64,000 bases of DNA from Nostoc sp. TH1S01 (lineage in GTDB: Bacteria > Cyanobacteriota > Cyanobacteriia > Cyanobacteriales > Nostocaceae). The notes below the pieces were generated by a model. That model was not told the origin of the DNA. It was given only the letters and a program-made list of their open reading frames with translations, and ran no database searches. Of the stretch, positions 55,392 through 64,000 are shown piece by piece. Within the stretch, counting starts at the first letter, position 1. The number at the start of each line of letters is the position of its first letter. Position numbers and translations under genes: made by a program. The stretch spans positions 1-64,000 of the forward strand of contig JAGKSW010000019.1 in NCBI GenBank assembly GCA_018993265.1, read 5' to 3'.

Positions 55392-55988
55392 ATGACCAAA
55401 CGCATCATCGGCTTAACTGGAGGAATTGCTACAGGTAAAACCACTGTTGCTAATTATTTAGCGAGTGCTTATCACCTGCCGATTTTTGATGCTGATATTT
55501 ATGCTAGGGATGCAGTATCTATCGGTTCACCTATTTTAAAGGCGATCGCTCAACGTTACGGTGAACAAATATTACTTTCTGATGGTAATCTCAACCGTCA
55601 ACAACTAGGCGAAATTATCTTTCAAAATCAACAAGAACGTCAATGGGTAGAAGATTTGATTCACCCTTATGTAAGTAACTGTTTTCTTCAAGCAATTACT
55701 ACATCTAGTGCGGCAACTCTGGTGTTCGTTATTCCACTGTTGTTTGAAGCACAGATGACACATTTAGTTACAGAAATTTGGGTGGTTAGTTGTTCAGAAA
55801 CACAACAATTGCAAAGATTAATCCAGCGAAATCATCTTAATCAAGTACAAGCGCAAGCCAGGATTCAAAGCCAATTACCTTTGACAAAAAAAATAGCTCG
55901 TGCAGATGTTGTGTTAGATAACTCTTCTACCCCAGAATCTCTACTGCTTCAGGTAGATATTGCTTTCAAAAAAGCTACAACTTTATAG
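55392..55988 (+). CDS. coaE: dephospho-CoA kinase
   Basis: Catalyses the last step of coenzyme A synthesis. The 198-residue protein has the P-loop GLTGGIATGKTTVANYL (~7-23), DADIYARDAV near 34, the LIHPYVSNC block, and the LVFVIPLLFEAQM and RLIQRNHLNQVQAQARI motifs with the lid arginines. Length is normal. It starts after a MITE-like spacer downstream of the CobA-HemD fusion. Confidence 0.95.
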   Translation: MTKRIIGLTGGIATGKTTVANYLASAYHLPIFDADIYARDAVSIGSPILKAIAQRYGEQILLSDGNLNRQQLGEIIFQNQQERQWVEDLIHPYVSNCFLQAITTSSAATLVFVIPLLFEAQMTHLVTEIWVVSCSETQQLQRLIQRNHLNQVQAQARIQSQLPLTKKIARADVVLDNSSTPESLLLQVDIAFKKATTL

Positions 55989-56762
55989 GTATCAATTTTG
56001 TTTGCAGCAGAATCCCAGATTTAGAAGAGTGGCAATAATCAGAAAAACTTTTGACAAATTAGTGAATTGCAGAACTCGATATAATTTCTGATTTCTGACT
56101 CTTGTGTGCTGAAGTTATTCTGACTTATACATCAATTTAATAGCCGTAAATTAAAGACTTCATGCGTTATTTCACGAATTATCTAGCCAATATTTTACAC
56201 ACGGTTAATTTTGAATCCTAGCGCCTGATTCCTGAATTGTATTTGATAATAATTCATAAAAATTACACTCAAAACTCATTTTTAATTTATATCTTCATGA
56301 ATAAGTTAAAGTCAGGTAAACAAGACTTACTCTTGAAGAGTTATCCAGGAATATTTTAGTAAATCTACTGTAGACGCTGCCGTTTATACTCCTGTATTTT
56401 ATGTAATAAATACATTTTTTAGGAGCCAAATACAGGAAACTGAATAGTTGATAGTTATTATGCTTGGCATTATCAACAACACAGACATTCTCATTAGATA
56501 AAAATTAAACAATCAAAATTCAGAATTATGTCTACAAAAAATTTATCTAGATTCTGAATCCTGCTTATAAAATTATTATTGGTATATGCAAAAAGCAGTT
56601 GGTTATTAGGCTGCTACTATTGGGTCATCTACAGCAACAGTTTTAAACAGGAGATGTGAGCTTATCTTCTGGATTTCCTGGATTGGTTATTGAAAAAGAT
56701 ATATATTCACATGACCAACCCAACTTTTATAGCAATAATTTTGACAAAATCTCAAATTTTAT
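55989..56762. other. gene-poor AT-rich spacer with a small gene relic
   Basis: About 775 bases without a clear gene. On the minus strand between 56606 and 56726 two short frames, WSCEYISFSITNPGNPED and KTVAVDDPIVAA, end in succession and would join by one frame shift, so this may be the relic of a gene end. The rest is AT-rich with no recognised structure. Confidence 0.35.
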
Positions 56763-57083
56763 ATGAAAAAAGCTATGAGTTTAAGTTTCAATCTTTTTAA
56801 TTGGTTACCGCTATTAGCTCTCTCAACAAATGAGCCAAGCCAAAAGCATAAAACACATGATTACAGCCGATTCACTACAGGTAGAGATTATGTCTTTGAA
56901 TCGCTAAATCAAGGTCTGGAAGGACAAATGACAGGAATAGGAAAAGGCATTAAGGCTTGTGATTATATTATTTTGCGACGTGGTGCTGAATTATTTCGAT
57001 ATCAAGTTGAAGAAATAGATTACTATGCCGATCCTCCAGACATGTGGATGGCTTTACTCAAAAAAGTCATAGATAATTCGTAA
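56763..57083 (+). CDS. conserved small hypothetical protein
   Basis: A 106-residue protein with a hydrophobic N-terminus (SLSFNLFNWLPLLAL) and a core reading RFTTGRDYVFESLNQGLEGQ, MTGIGKGIKACDYIILRRG and RYQVEEIDYYADPPDMWMAL. This pattern looks conserved in filamentous cyanobacteria in my memory, but I know no function. No catalytic motif is seen. The ATG at 56763 is the only plausible start. It ends close to a STRR before tldD. Confidence 0.55.
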   Translation: MKKAMSLSFNLFNWLPLLALSTNEPSQKHKTHDYSRFTTGRDYVFESLNQGLEGQMTGIGKGIKACDYIILRRGAELFRYQVEEIDYYADPPDMWMALLKKVIDNS

Positions 57084-57230
57084 TTCGTAATTACCAACTA
57101 CGAGTTATCTATTACGAATTAACTAGTACACGCAAGGCGGAAATAAAGCACACATTATCAATTGCTGAAAAGCTCACTATAAGGGTTTCTTCATTTCATA
57201 CTTCAGACTTCATACTTCAGCCTTTTTGTA

Positions 57231-58625
57231 CTAGGCTTCTCCACCTACAACTACATCTTTAATGCGGAGACTGGGGCCACCGCAACCTACAGGTAAACCA
57301 TTTTGCCCACCTTTACCACAGCCACCAGACTCATCCCAGTAGAAGTCATCGCCAATTGCTTCAATATCAGCCAGGGTTTGAAAAACATTACCCGAAAGTG
57401 TCACATCCTTAACGGGTTCAGCGATTTTGCCGTTTCTAATCATCCATGCTTCCCCCGCACTAAAGGTGAACATTTCGCCATTAGTCATCCCACCGAGCCA
57501 GTTACGAGCATAAACTCCTTCTTTGATATCCGTAAATAAATCTGCTACAGGCGTTTTGCCCGATTCTATCCAAGTATTGGTCATGCGGACAATCGGGCTA
57601 AAGTGATAATTAAGACAACGGGCGTTACCAGTGGGCGTTTCGTCTAATTTGCCTGCGGTTTCCCGCGAATGCAGCCTTCCCACCAAAATCCCATCTTGGA
57701 TAAGTTGGGTGGTGGTGGCGGGTGTACCTTCATCATCATAGAAATAACTACCACGGTGTCCGGCTGGGGCTGCACCATCAAAAATTTGCAGTTCTTCTGG
57801 CCCAAACCGTCGCCCAATGGTCATAACTTCAAGTAAGTCGGGATTTTCGTAAGCCATATCTGCTTCGGAAAGATGCCCAAAAGCTTCATGAACAAATAAA
57901 CCTGTGAGAATGGGGTCAATAACTACGGTGTAAGTATTACCTTTAACTGATGGGAGAGATAAAGCCGCCACTGCTCTTTGGGCTGCATTTTTGACTTGTT
58001 CATCTAAATTCATTAAATCTTCGTAGGCTTTGCGCGAGCCTGTAGTTTCTCTGCCAGTTTGAACAGTTTCACCATTTCTCGCAGTGGCGGCGAAGCGCAT
58101 TTCCATATCTACCCAAGATTGGCCAATCAGTGTACCTTCTGAGGTAGCAATAATGATTCTTTGGGCGCTGTCACCGTAGCGGACAGAAGTTGTCGTGATT
58201 TGAGGGTCAACACTTTTTAATAGTTGAGTGTAGCGATCGCACAATTCTTTTTTCTGCGATAAGCTGATTTTACGCGGATCTGTACCCGTTAGAGGTAATT
58301 GACAGACTGCTTGCACTGGGTCGATGGGAGCTAGTAAAGTTTCTTCATCACCTACCATTCGAGCAGCGGCGATCGCTTCTTCAATCCGTTCTTTAATAGT
58401 AGAAAGCTGGTTAAAACTGCTCAAACCCCAGCCACCTTTATAACAAGCACGAATATGTCCACCAATAGAAATACCTTCACTGAGGGTTTCTACCTTGTCG
58501 CCCCGCAACAAGATATCAGTCCCTTCTGCTTCCTCTAGGCGAATCATCAAATAGTCTACACGGGATGAGTAGCGGGAGATGAGGTCAGAAACTAAATTTT
58601 GTGCGTCAGCAAGTGTAGTTGGCAT
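57231..58625 (-). CDS. tldD: TldD family metalloprotease
   Basis: Partner of TldE/PmbA in a heterodimeric metalloprotease; it cleaves modified or unfolded peptides. The 464-residue protein (ATG at 58625, MPTTLADAQNLVSDL) has the zinc motif HEAFGHLSEAD (HExxxH, near 255), the GRRFGPEELQIFDGAAP block and the GGCGKGGQNGLPVGCGGPS C-terminal glycine/cysteine stretch. The open frame extends 35 codons upstream, with Arg/Tyr-rich unlikely residues, so the internal ATG is preferred. No pmbA gene is in the window. Confidence 0.88.
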   Translation of the reverse strand: MPTTLADAQNLVSDLISRYSSRVDYLMIRLEEAEGTDILLRGDKVETLSEGISIGGHIRACYKGGWGLSSFNQLSTIKERIEEAIAAARMVGDEETLLAPIDPVQAVCQLPLTGTDPRKISLSQKKELCDRYTQLLKSVDPQITTTSVRYGDSAQRIIIATSEGTLIGQSWVDMEMRFAATARNGETVQTGRETTGSRKAYEDLMNLDEQVKNAAQRAVAALSLPSVKGNTYTVVIDPILTGLFVHEAFGHLSEADMAYENPDLLEVMTIGRRFGPEELQIFDGAAPAGHRGSYFYDDEGTPATTTQLIQDGILVGRLHSRETAGKLDETPTGNARCLNYHFSPIVRMTNTWIESGKTPVADLFTDIKEGVYARNWLGGMTNGEMFTFSAGEAWMIRNGKIAEPVKDVTLSGNVFQTLADIEAIGDDFYWDESGGCGKGGQNGLPVGCGGPSLRIKDVVVGGEA

Positions 58626-58745
58626 TTGTTGGTAGTTACCACAACGAACTACATTTATTGTGCAATATCTCGTAGGTGATAGGTAACGTTCTACCCTGCG
58701 GGAAGCTGCTGTGCGTCTACGATAAATCAAGCTTTTTGCTGATTT

Positions 58746-58758
58746 TTGCGTAAGTCCT
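58746..58758. repeat. solo end of the AGGACTTACGCAA element
   Basis: TTGCGTAAGTCCT, identical to the right terminus of the 42621-42774 MITE, occurs here alone just upstream of tldD. It may be a decayed or partial copy. Confidence 0.5.
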
Positions 58759-58851
58759 GTTTACAAAGGACAAGGAACAAATGACATTCTCAACCAAATA
58801 ATTTAAATTGTGAATGTACATTAGCTGATTAATTTATTGAGAATCGATATT

Positions 58852-59889
58852 TTAGACCACCATATTAATATTTGAAACAATGCGATTGCGTCCTGCTTCT
58901 TTTGCTTGATAAAGTGCCTTATCTGCATCCACAATTAAATCCATCGGTGAAGATGCCCAAGTAGGAACTACCGTTGCTATTCCTAAGCTCAAAGTAACGT
59001 ACTGACTAATTAAAGACCCATCATGAATAATTTCTAAATTTCTGATTTCAGATTGGATTAAATGGCCAATATGAACAGCGCCAGCCGCATGGGTATTAGG
59101 CATAATAACGGCAAATTCTTCTCCACCATAACGAGCAACTAAATCTTGATATTTTTGAACTGTAGAATGTAACGCATTACCTACTTTTTGTAAACAAATA
59201 TCTCCCATAGGATGACCATATTTATCGTTATATAATTTAAAAAAGTCAATATCACAAAGAATTAGAGATAAAGGAGATGCTTGTTGGACTAAATTAATCC
59301 ACTGAGTATTGAGATAATCATCAAAACGACGACGATTAGCCAAGCCAGTTAAACTGTCAACGTTTGCTAGTTCTTGTAAAGCTTGATTAGCAGCCTCTAA
59401 CTGTTTGTAAACTTGTGCTTGTTTGAGCAATTGTCGCAACTGTCTACGTAATACTGTGAGTTGAATCGGCTTGGTAATAAAGTTGATTGCTCCTGCATCA
59501 AAAGCACGATTGATCGAATCTTCATCATCTAAATTCGTAATCATCAATATTGGAGTATGTTTCCAAAGTTTGGAAATCACAATATCATGTATCTCTAAAT
59601 CAGTGTTAAACTTTGTCAATGCTGATTTCAACTTATTTCTGTTAATTTGCAATAACTGTTGACAACAAGTGAAACCATCCATCACAGGCATGACAGCATC
59701 TAGCAAAATGATATCTGGCTTAACAGTCTCATAAGCATCTAAACATTGCTTACCATTAGAAACCTCAACTACTTGATAGCCGTCATTTTCCATAATTCTC
59801 CGCAATGTCACTCGGATGACGGGATCGTCATCAGCTACTAGAATGACGGGAGACTTTTGAGAAAGAGAAAGTGAGCTTATACTTGTCAT
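58852..59889 (-). CDS. REC-GGDEF response regulator (diguanylate cyclase)
   Basis: A 345-residue response regulator making cyclic di-GMP. Residues ~16-160 are a receiver with phospho-Asp in DIILLDAVMPVMDGF (~61) and a ~25-residue insertion (NRNKLKSALTKFNTDLEIHD) before the FITKP strand. The GGDEF domain (~185-345) has DSLTGLANRRRF, CDIDFFKLYNDKYGH and the active-site RYGGEEFAVIMP, so it is probably active. The inhibitory site RxxD is KYQD (K in place of R). The ATG at 59889 (MTSISSL) is chosen over one three codons upstream. Confidence 0.88.
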   Translation of the reverse strand: MTSISSLSLSQKSPVILVADDDPVIRVTLRRIMENDGYQVVEVSNGKQCLDAYETVKPDIILLDAVMPVMDGFTCCQQLLQINRNKLKSALTKFNTDLEIHDIVISKLWKHTPILMITNLDDEDSINRAFDAGAINFITKPIQLTVLRRQLRQLLKQAQVYKQLEAANQALQELANVDSLTGLANRRRFDDYLNTQWINLVQQASPLSLILCDIDFFKLYNDKYGHPMGDICLQKVGNALHSTVQKYQDLVARYGGEEFAVIMPNTHAAGAVHIGHLIQSEIRNLEIIHDGSLISQYVTLSLGIATVVPTWASSPMDLIVDADKALYQAKEAGRNRIVSNINMVV

Positions 59890-60645
59890 GAGTCGCATTC
59901 TACAAGTTGTATCTGGATGGTTTGTCTTGTAATATTGTGTCCGGCGAAAGACTGATCATTAAGGGCGCAGAAGGCAAGAAGAGGAGCCAGTTGCGTGGGC
60001 TGGCCTCCCACGCCAGTCGCTACAACGGAGGGAACCTCCGCAACGCGCTGGCTCGACTTGAGCAAACTGGCGTGAGCAGGGGATAGGGTTTTAACATTCC
60101 TGCACAGATGCACAGAATCATAACTGATTACCCGGACATGATATGAACAGCTAGAAATGCAGTTGACGATGCTTAAATTATTCCCAAAATACTCAAAAGA
60201 CTTTATGTCTATTTCTGGTTTTTTATTCTATATATAAAATAAATATTAAGTAGGGTGTGTTTGGCTGAAGCCATAACGCACCGCCAGATAATGATGCTAC
60301 GAATACGTCCTTGTATATTTTCCTCACAAGTTCCTCAAGTTTTTACTCTAATTTTGAGTTAGAAACAGCAAAGTCTAGAAGAAAGAGAGGCTAGGGGCGA
60401 GAGGTTAGAGGCTAGTACCGCTACGCGGAAGTCAAAAGTCAAAAGCCAAAAAGCTCATATCATCAGCTTTTCACTAACTTGAAATGGTATCTTTATTTCC
60501 GCCGCGTTGTACTAGTATTTTTACTCAGTAATTTTCAGTTACTAAACTGATGGAAAAAACCTATAACCAAAAATAAAAAATTTATTCTCTAGCCCCTAGC
60601 CTCTAGTCCCTAGCCTCTCTTCTCAACTCAGGGGAACGGAGCAAA
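59890..60645. other. repeat-rich spacer upstream of nifJ
   Basis: Holds a GC-rich repeat (59968-60085; palindrome CGGAGGGAACCTCCG with CTTGAGCAAACTGGCG, related to 18075-18210), a partial GTAGGGTGTGTT/TAACGCACC repeat (60250-60285), and two heptamer tracts (60390-60430, 60585-60625). No gene. It presumably contains the nifJ promoter. Confidence 0.55.
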
Positions 60646-63600
60646 ATGAATAAGAGAACCTTTGCAACCATCGATGGTAACGAAGCTGTTGCCCAAGTTG
60701 TCTATAAACTGAATGAAGTTATCGCAATTTATCCAATTACTCCTTCTTCACCAATGGCTGAATGGGCAGATGCTTGGGCGAGTGAAAGTAAACCAAATAT
60801 TTGGGGAACTGTACCGACAGTAGTGCAGATGCAGAGTGAAGGCGGCGTGGCGGGTGCAGTGCATGGTGCTTTACAAACAGGTTCTTTAACAACCACATTC
60901 ACCGCATCTCAGGGATTATTATTGATGATCCCGAATATGTACAAAATAGCGGGAGAACTCACACCTACAGTATTTCATATTGCCGCGCGATCGCTCGCCG
61001 CCCAAGGTCTATCTATTTTTGGCGACCATAGTGATGTTATGGCTTGTCGTGGTACTGGTTTTGCGATGTTATGCGCCGCTTCTGTGCAAGAAGCTCATGA
61101 TTTTGCTTTAATTTCTACCAGAGCAAGTTTAGAATCTCGCCTTCCTTTTTTACATTTTTTTGATGGTTTTCGCACTTCCCACGAAGTTGATAAATTAGAA
61201 CTTTTAGATGAAGCAGATTTACGCGCCTTCATTCCCAATGAATTAGTATTTGCCCATCGTTCCCGCGCCTTAACTCCCGATAAACCAGTGTTACGGGGTA
61301 CAGCCCAAAACCCTGATGTTTATTTTCAAGCCAGAGAAACGGTTAATTCCTATTACAATAATTGCCCAGAAATCACCCAAACAATTATGGATGAGTTCGC
61401 CCAAATGACAGGGCGACAATATCAATTATTTGAATATTATGGCGACCCCACCGCCGAAAGAATCATCGTCATCATGGGTTCTGGTTGCGAAGCCGTCCAA
61501 GAAACTGTAGATTATCTCAATGCCCGTGGTGAAAAAGTTGGTGTAGTCAAAGTGCGGCTTTATCGTCCCTTTGATATTCAAAGATTTGTTGATGTCTTAC
61601 CCGCCACTACTCGCAGAATTGCCGTTTTAGACCGCACCAAAGAACCTGGCGCATCCGGTGAACCGCTTTATTTGGATGTTGTTACAGCTTTAACTGAACA
61701 CCCACTCAGCACTCAGCACTCAGCACTCAGCACTCTCAAAGTTATTGGCGGAAGATATGGTTTATCTTCCAAAGAATTTACACCAGCGATGATTAAAGCT
61801 GTGTTTGATAATTTGGCAGAGACTACACCCAAAAATCATTTCACTATTGGGATTAACGATGATGTTACCCACACCAGCTTAGATTATGACCCAGATTTTC
61901 ACATCGAACCAGATAATATAGTTCGAGCAATTTTTTACGGCTTGGGTTCCGATGGGACTGTTGGTGCAAATAAAAACTCCATCAAAATTATTGGGGAAGA
62001 CACCAATAATTACGCCCAAGGTTATTTCGTCTATGACTCGAAAAAATCTGGTTCGGTGACGGTTTCGCATCTGCGTTTTGGTTCTCAACCTATCCACTCT
62101 ACTTATTTAATTAGCCAAGCCAACTTTGTCGCCTGTCACCAATGGGGATTTTTAGAACAGTTTGATATGTTGGCGCATATTATTCCTGGTGGAACTTACT
62201 TATTAAATAGTCCTTACAATGTAGAAGATATTTGGCAGAAATTACCGAGATTAGTACAAACACAAATTATCGAGAAACAACTCCAATTTTATGTAATTAA
62301 CGCTTATAAAGTTGCCCGCGAAGCCGGGATGGGCGGCAGAATTAATACGGTTATGCAAGTATGCTTTTTTGCATTGTCTGGTGTGCTGCCACGAGAAGAA
62401 GCGATCGCCCAAATCAAGCAATCTATCACTAAATCTTACGGTAAAAAGGGCAATGAAATCGTGCAAATGAACCTCAACGCCGTAGACCGCACCTTAGAGA
62501 ACCTCTATCAAGTCCAGGTTCCTGCAAGTGTAGATAGTAACATTGAATTGCGCCAGCCTGTACCCGATACTGCACCAGCTTTTGTGCGGGAAGTGTTGGG
62601 TAAAATGATTGCTAAATGTGGCGATGATTTACCTGTGAGTGCGTTACCTGTGGATGGAACTTACCCCACCGGCACAGCCAAATGGGAAAAACGCAACATT
62701 ACCCAGGAAATTCCCGTCTGGGATGCAGATGTCTGCGTACAGTGTGGCAAATGTGTCATGGTATGTCCTCACAGCGTCATCCGCAGCAAGGTTTACGAAC
62801 CCCAAGAACTGGAAAATGCACCGCCAACTTTTAAGAGTACCAATGCCAAAGACCATGATTGGCAAGGCTTAAAATACACTATCCAAGTAGCAGCCGAAGA
62901 TTGTACAGGTTGCGGTATTTGTGTAGATGTGTGTCCGGCGAAGAATAAAAGCGAAACGCGCAAAAAAGCCATCAATATGGAACCGCAGCGTCCATTGCGG
63001 GAAGCTGAACGGCAAAATTGGGATTTCTTTTTGAATCTTCCCAACCCCGACAGGCGCAACTTGAAGCTAAATCATATCAACCAACAGCAAATGCAAGAAC
63101 CGCTATTTGAATTTTCTGGTGCTTGCGGCGGTTGTGGGGAAACTCCCTATATTAAATTAGCAACACAGTTGTTTGGCGATCGCATGGTGGTAGCTAACGC
63201 CACTGGTTGTTCTTCGATTTATGGCGGTAACTTACCCACCACACCTTGGACACAAAACGCCGAAGGACGCGGCCCGGCTTGGTCTAACAGTTTATTTGAA
63301 GATAACGCCGAATTTGGGTTAGGTTTTCGCATTTCCATTGATAAACAAGCCCAATTCGCCGCCGAATTGCTGACTTTACTTGCACCAGTCGTTGGTGAAG
63401 AACTAGCAAATAGCATTCTTAATGCGGTGCAGAAAGATGAAGCCGATATTTGCGAACAACGCGATCGCATTGCTATTCTCAAACAACGGTTAGAAGTAAT
63501 TGACAATCCAACTGCCAAGCAACTGCTGAGTATTGCCGACTACCTGGTTAAAAAGAGTGTCTGGATTATTGGCGGTGATGGTTGGGCGTATGATATCGGA

Positions 63601-64000
63601 TTTGGCGGACTGGATCACGTCTTAGCCAGTGGTCGGAATGTGAATATTTTGGTTCTCGATACAGAGGTATATTCTAACACTGGTGGGCAAATGTCCAAAT
63701 CTACGCCAAAGGGAGCAGTTGCTAAATTCGCGGCTGGTGGTAAAGCTGCACCTAAAAAAGACTTAGGCTTAATGGCCATGACTTACGGTAACGTCTACGT
63801 TGCGAGTGTAGCAATGGGCGCGAAAGATGAACATACACTTAAAGCATTTTTAGAAGCTGAGGCTTATCCTGGGACATCACTAATTATCGCCTACAGTCAT
63901 TGCATTGCCCACGGCATAGATTTGAGTACAGCTATGCACAATCAAAAAGCCGCTGTAGATTCAGGCAGATGGCTACTGTATCGCTACAACCCAGAACTCC
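60646..64000 (+). CDS. nifJ: pyruvate:ferredoxin (flavodoxin) oxidoreductase, 3' end cut
   Basis: Oxidises pyruvate to acetyl-CoA and passes electrons to ferredoxin or flavodoxin, feeding nitrogenase and fermentation. The frame stays open from the ATG at 60646 (ribosome site ACGGAG) to the window edge, 1118 codons of an expected ~1200. In order: pyruvate/TPP-type domain at the N-terminus (IDGNEAVAQVVYKLNEVIAI), CoA and gamma domains, a ferredoxin-like double 4Fe-4S domain with CVQCGKCVMVCPH (~704) and CTGCGICVDVCPA (~757), and the TPP domain with GDGWAYDIGFGGLDHVLASG. A STRR near 61703-61735 is inside the gene. Confidence 0.95.
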   Translation, partial: MNKRTFATIDGNEAVAQVVYKLNEVIAIYPITPSSPMAEWADAWASESKPNIWGTVPTVVQMQSEGGVAGAVHGALQTGSLTTTFTASQGLLLMIPNMYKIAGELTPTVFHIAARSLAAQGLSIFGDHSDVMACRGTGFAMLCAASVQEAHDFALISTRASLESRLPFLHFFDGFRTSHEVDKLELLDEADLRAFIPNELVFAHRSRALTPDKPVLRGTAQNPDVYFQARETVNSYYNNCPEITQTIMDEFAQMTGRQYQLFEYYGDPTAERIIVIMGSGCEAVQETVDYLNARGEKVGVVKVRLYRPFDIQRFVDVLPATTRRIAVLDRTKEPGASGEPLYLDVVTALTEHPLSTQHSALSTLKVIGGRYGLSSKEFTPAMIKAVFDNLAETTPKNHFTIGINDDVTHTSLDYDPDFHIEPDNIVRAIFYGLGSDGTVGANKNSIKIIGEDTNNYAQGYFVYDSKKSGSVTVSHLRFGSQPIHSTYLISQANFVACHQWGFLEQFDMLAHIIPGGTYLLNSPYNVEDIWQKLPRLVQTQIIEKQLQFYVINAYKVAREAGMGGRINTVMQVCFFALSGVLPREEAIAQIKQSITKSYGKKGNEIVQMNLNAVDRTLENLYQVQVPASVDSNIELRQPVPDTAPAFVREVLGKMIAKCGDDLPVSALPVDGTYPTGTAKWEKRNITQEIPVWDADVCVQCGKCVMVCPHSVIRSKVYEPQELENAPPTFKSTNAKDHDWQGLKYTIQVAAEDCTGCGICVDVCPAKNKSETRKKAINMEPQRPLREAERQNWDFFLNLPNPDRRNLKLNHINQQQMQEPLFEFSGACGGCGETPYIKLATQLFGDRMVVANATGCSSIYGGNLPTTPWTQNAEGRGPAWSNSLFEDNAEFGLGFRISIDKQAQFAAELLTLLAPVVGEELANSILNAVQKDEADICEQRDRIAILKQRLEVIDNPTAKQLLSIADYLVKKSVWIIGGDGWAYDIGFGGLDHVLASGRNVNILVLDTEVYSNTGGQMSKSTPKGAVAKFAAGGKAAPKKDLGLMAMTYGNVYVASVAMGAKDEHTLKAFLEAEAYPGTSLIIAYSHCIAHGIDLSTAMHNQKAAVDSGRWLLYRYNPEL
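61703..61735 (+). repeat. CACTCAG heptamer tract inside nifJ
   Basis: Four full copies plus a partial of CACTCAG in tandem, coding HPLSTQHSALST in frame within a surface loop of nifJ just before KVIGGRYGLSS. The same heptamer type fills intergenic gaps in this window. It is in frame, so the gene is presumably still functional. Confidence 0.75.

Noticed and set aside
58626-58730. 35-residue extension of TldD
   Set aside because: Arg/Tyr-rich residues with no family match; the ATG at 58625 fits TldD.
62639-63518. Several short open frames overlapping the right edge
   Set aside because: They lie inside nifJ in other frames; nifJ continues to the window edge with conserved iron-sulfur motifs.

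Overview
The window comes from a filamentous, probably heterocyst-forming cyanobacterium of the Nostoc/Anabaena/Calothrix kind. The evidence is direct: the HIP1 octamer GCGATCGC recurs throughout, heptanucleotide short tandem repeats fill many intergenic gaps, both tocopherol genes are present (cyclase and homogentisate phytyltransferase), and there is a plastid-type terminal oxidase, a cyanobacteriochrome-like GAF domain, a cyanobacterial gas vesicle cluster and a nifJ gene. Coding is on both strands in short operons. There is one tRNA, no rRNA, no recognisable transposase gene and no CRISPR array.

Layout. 1-16 kb is housekeeping: a minus-strand gene remnant, tocopherol cyclase, tRNA-Arg(CCT), a DUF218 protein, an AI-2E family permease, the lipid operon plsX-fabH-fabD-plsC read leftward, pepA, a Uma2 protein, an EcsC-like protein, an alpha/beta hydrolase next to a second acyltransferase, and metG. 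16-21 kb holds a NYN (LabA-like) protein, LptC, a radical SAM protein, a truncated arylamine N-acetyltransferase and a pirin.

21.7-32 kb is the accessory core, a gas vesicle cluster: gvpA-gvpA-gvpC-gvpN-gvpJ-gvpK-gvpF-gvpG rightward, a gvpV-like gene on the opposite strand with its own terminator, then a GvpF/L-type gvpW followed closely by two large ATPases. The first is a tandem ArsA/Get3-type ATPase and the second a double-AAA Cdc48-type ATPase. A bidirectional terminator-like hairpin closes the block. The two ATPases are the strongest candidate for an under-described module; I infer that they handle the very hydrophobic GvpA subunit or remodel vesicles.

32-43 kb is signalling and possible defence: a 1582-residue REC-GAF-PAS8-histidine kinase whose GAF carries both cysteines of a DXCF cyanobacteriochrome, a long gene-free stretch, an overlapping pair of response regulator and REC-histidine kinase, and an orphan HTH-NACHT NTPase. 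43-64 kb returns to metabolism: a second pirin, Dps, an aldo/keto reductase, an RluA-type pseudouridine synthase carrying a repeat-encoded peptide, a terminal oxidase, a GHL10 hydrolase, homogentisate phytyltransferase, a TPR protein, two more Uma2 proteins, a CobA-HemD fusion, coaE, TldD, a REC-diguanylate cyclase, and the 5' 93% or so of nifJ running off the right edge.

Small repeats and MITE-like inverted repeats are common, and two have entered coding sequence (RluA-type enzyme and nifJ). Limits: everything rests on reading by eye; family names come from recognised motifs, not searches.
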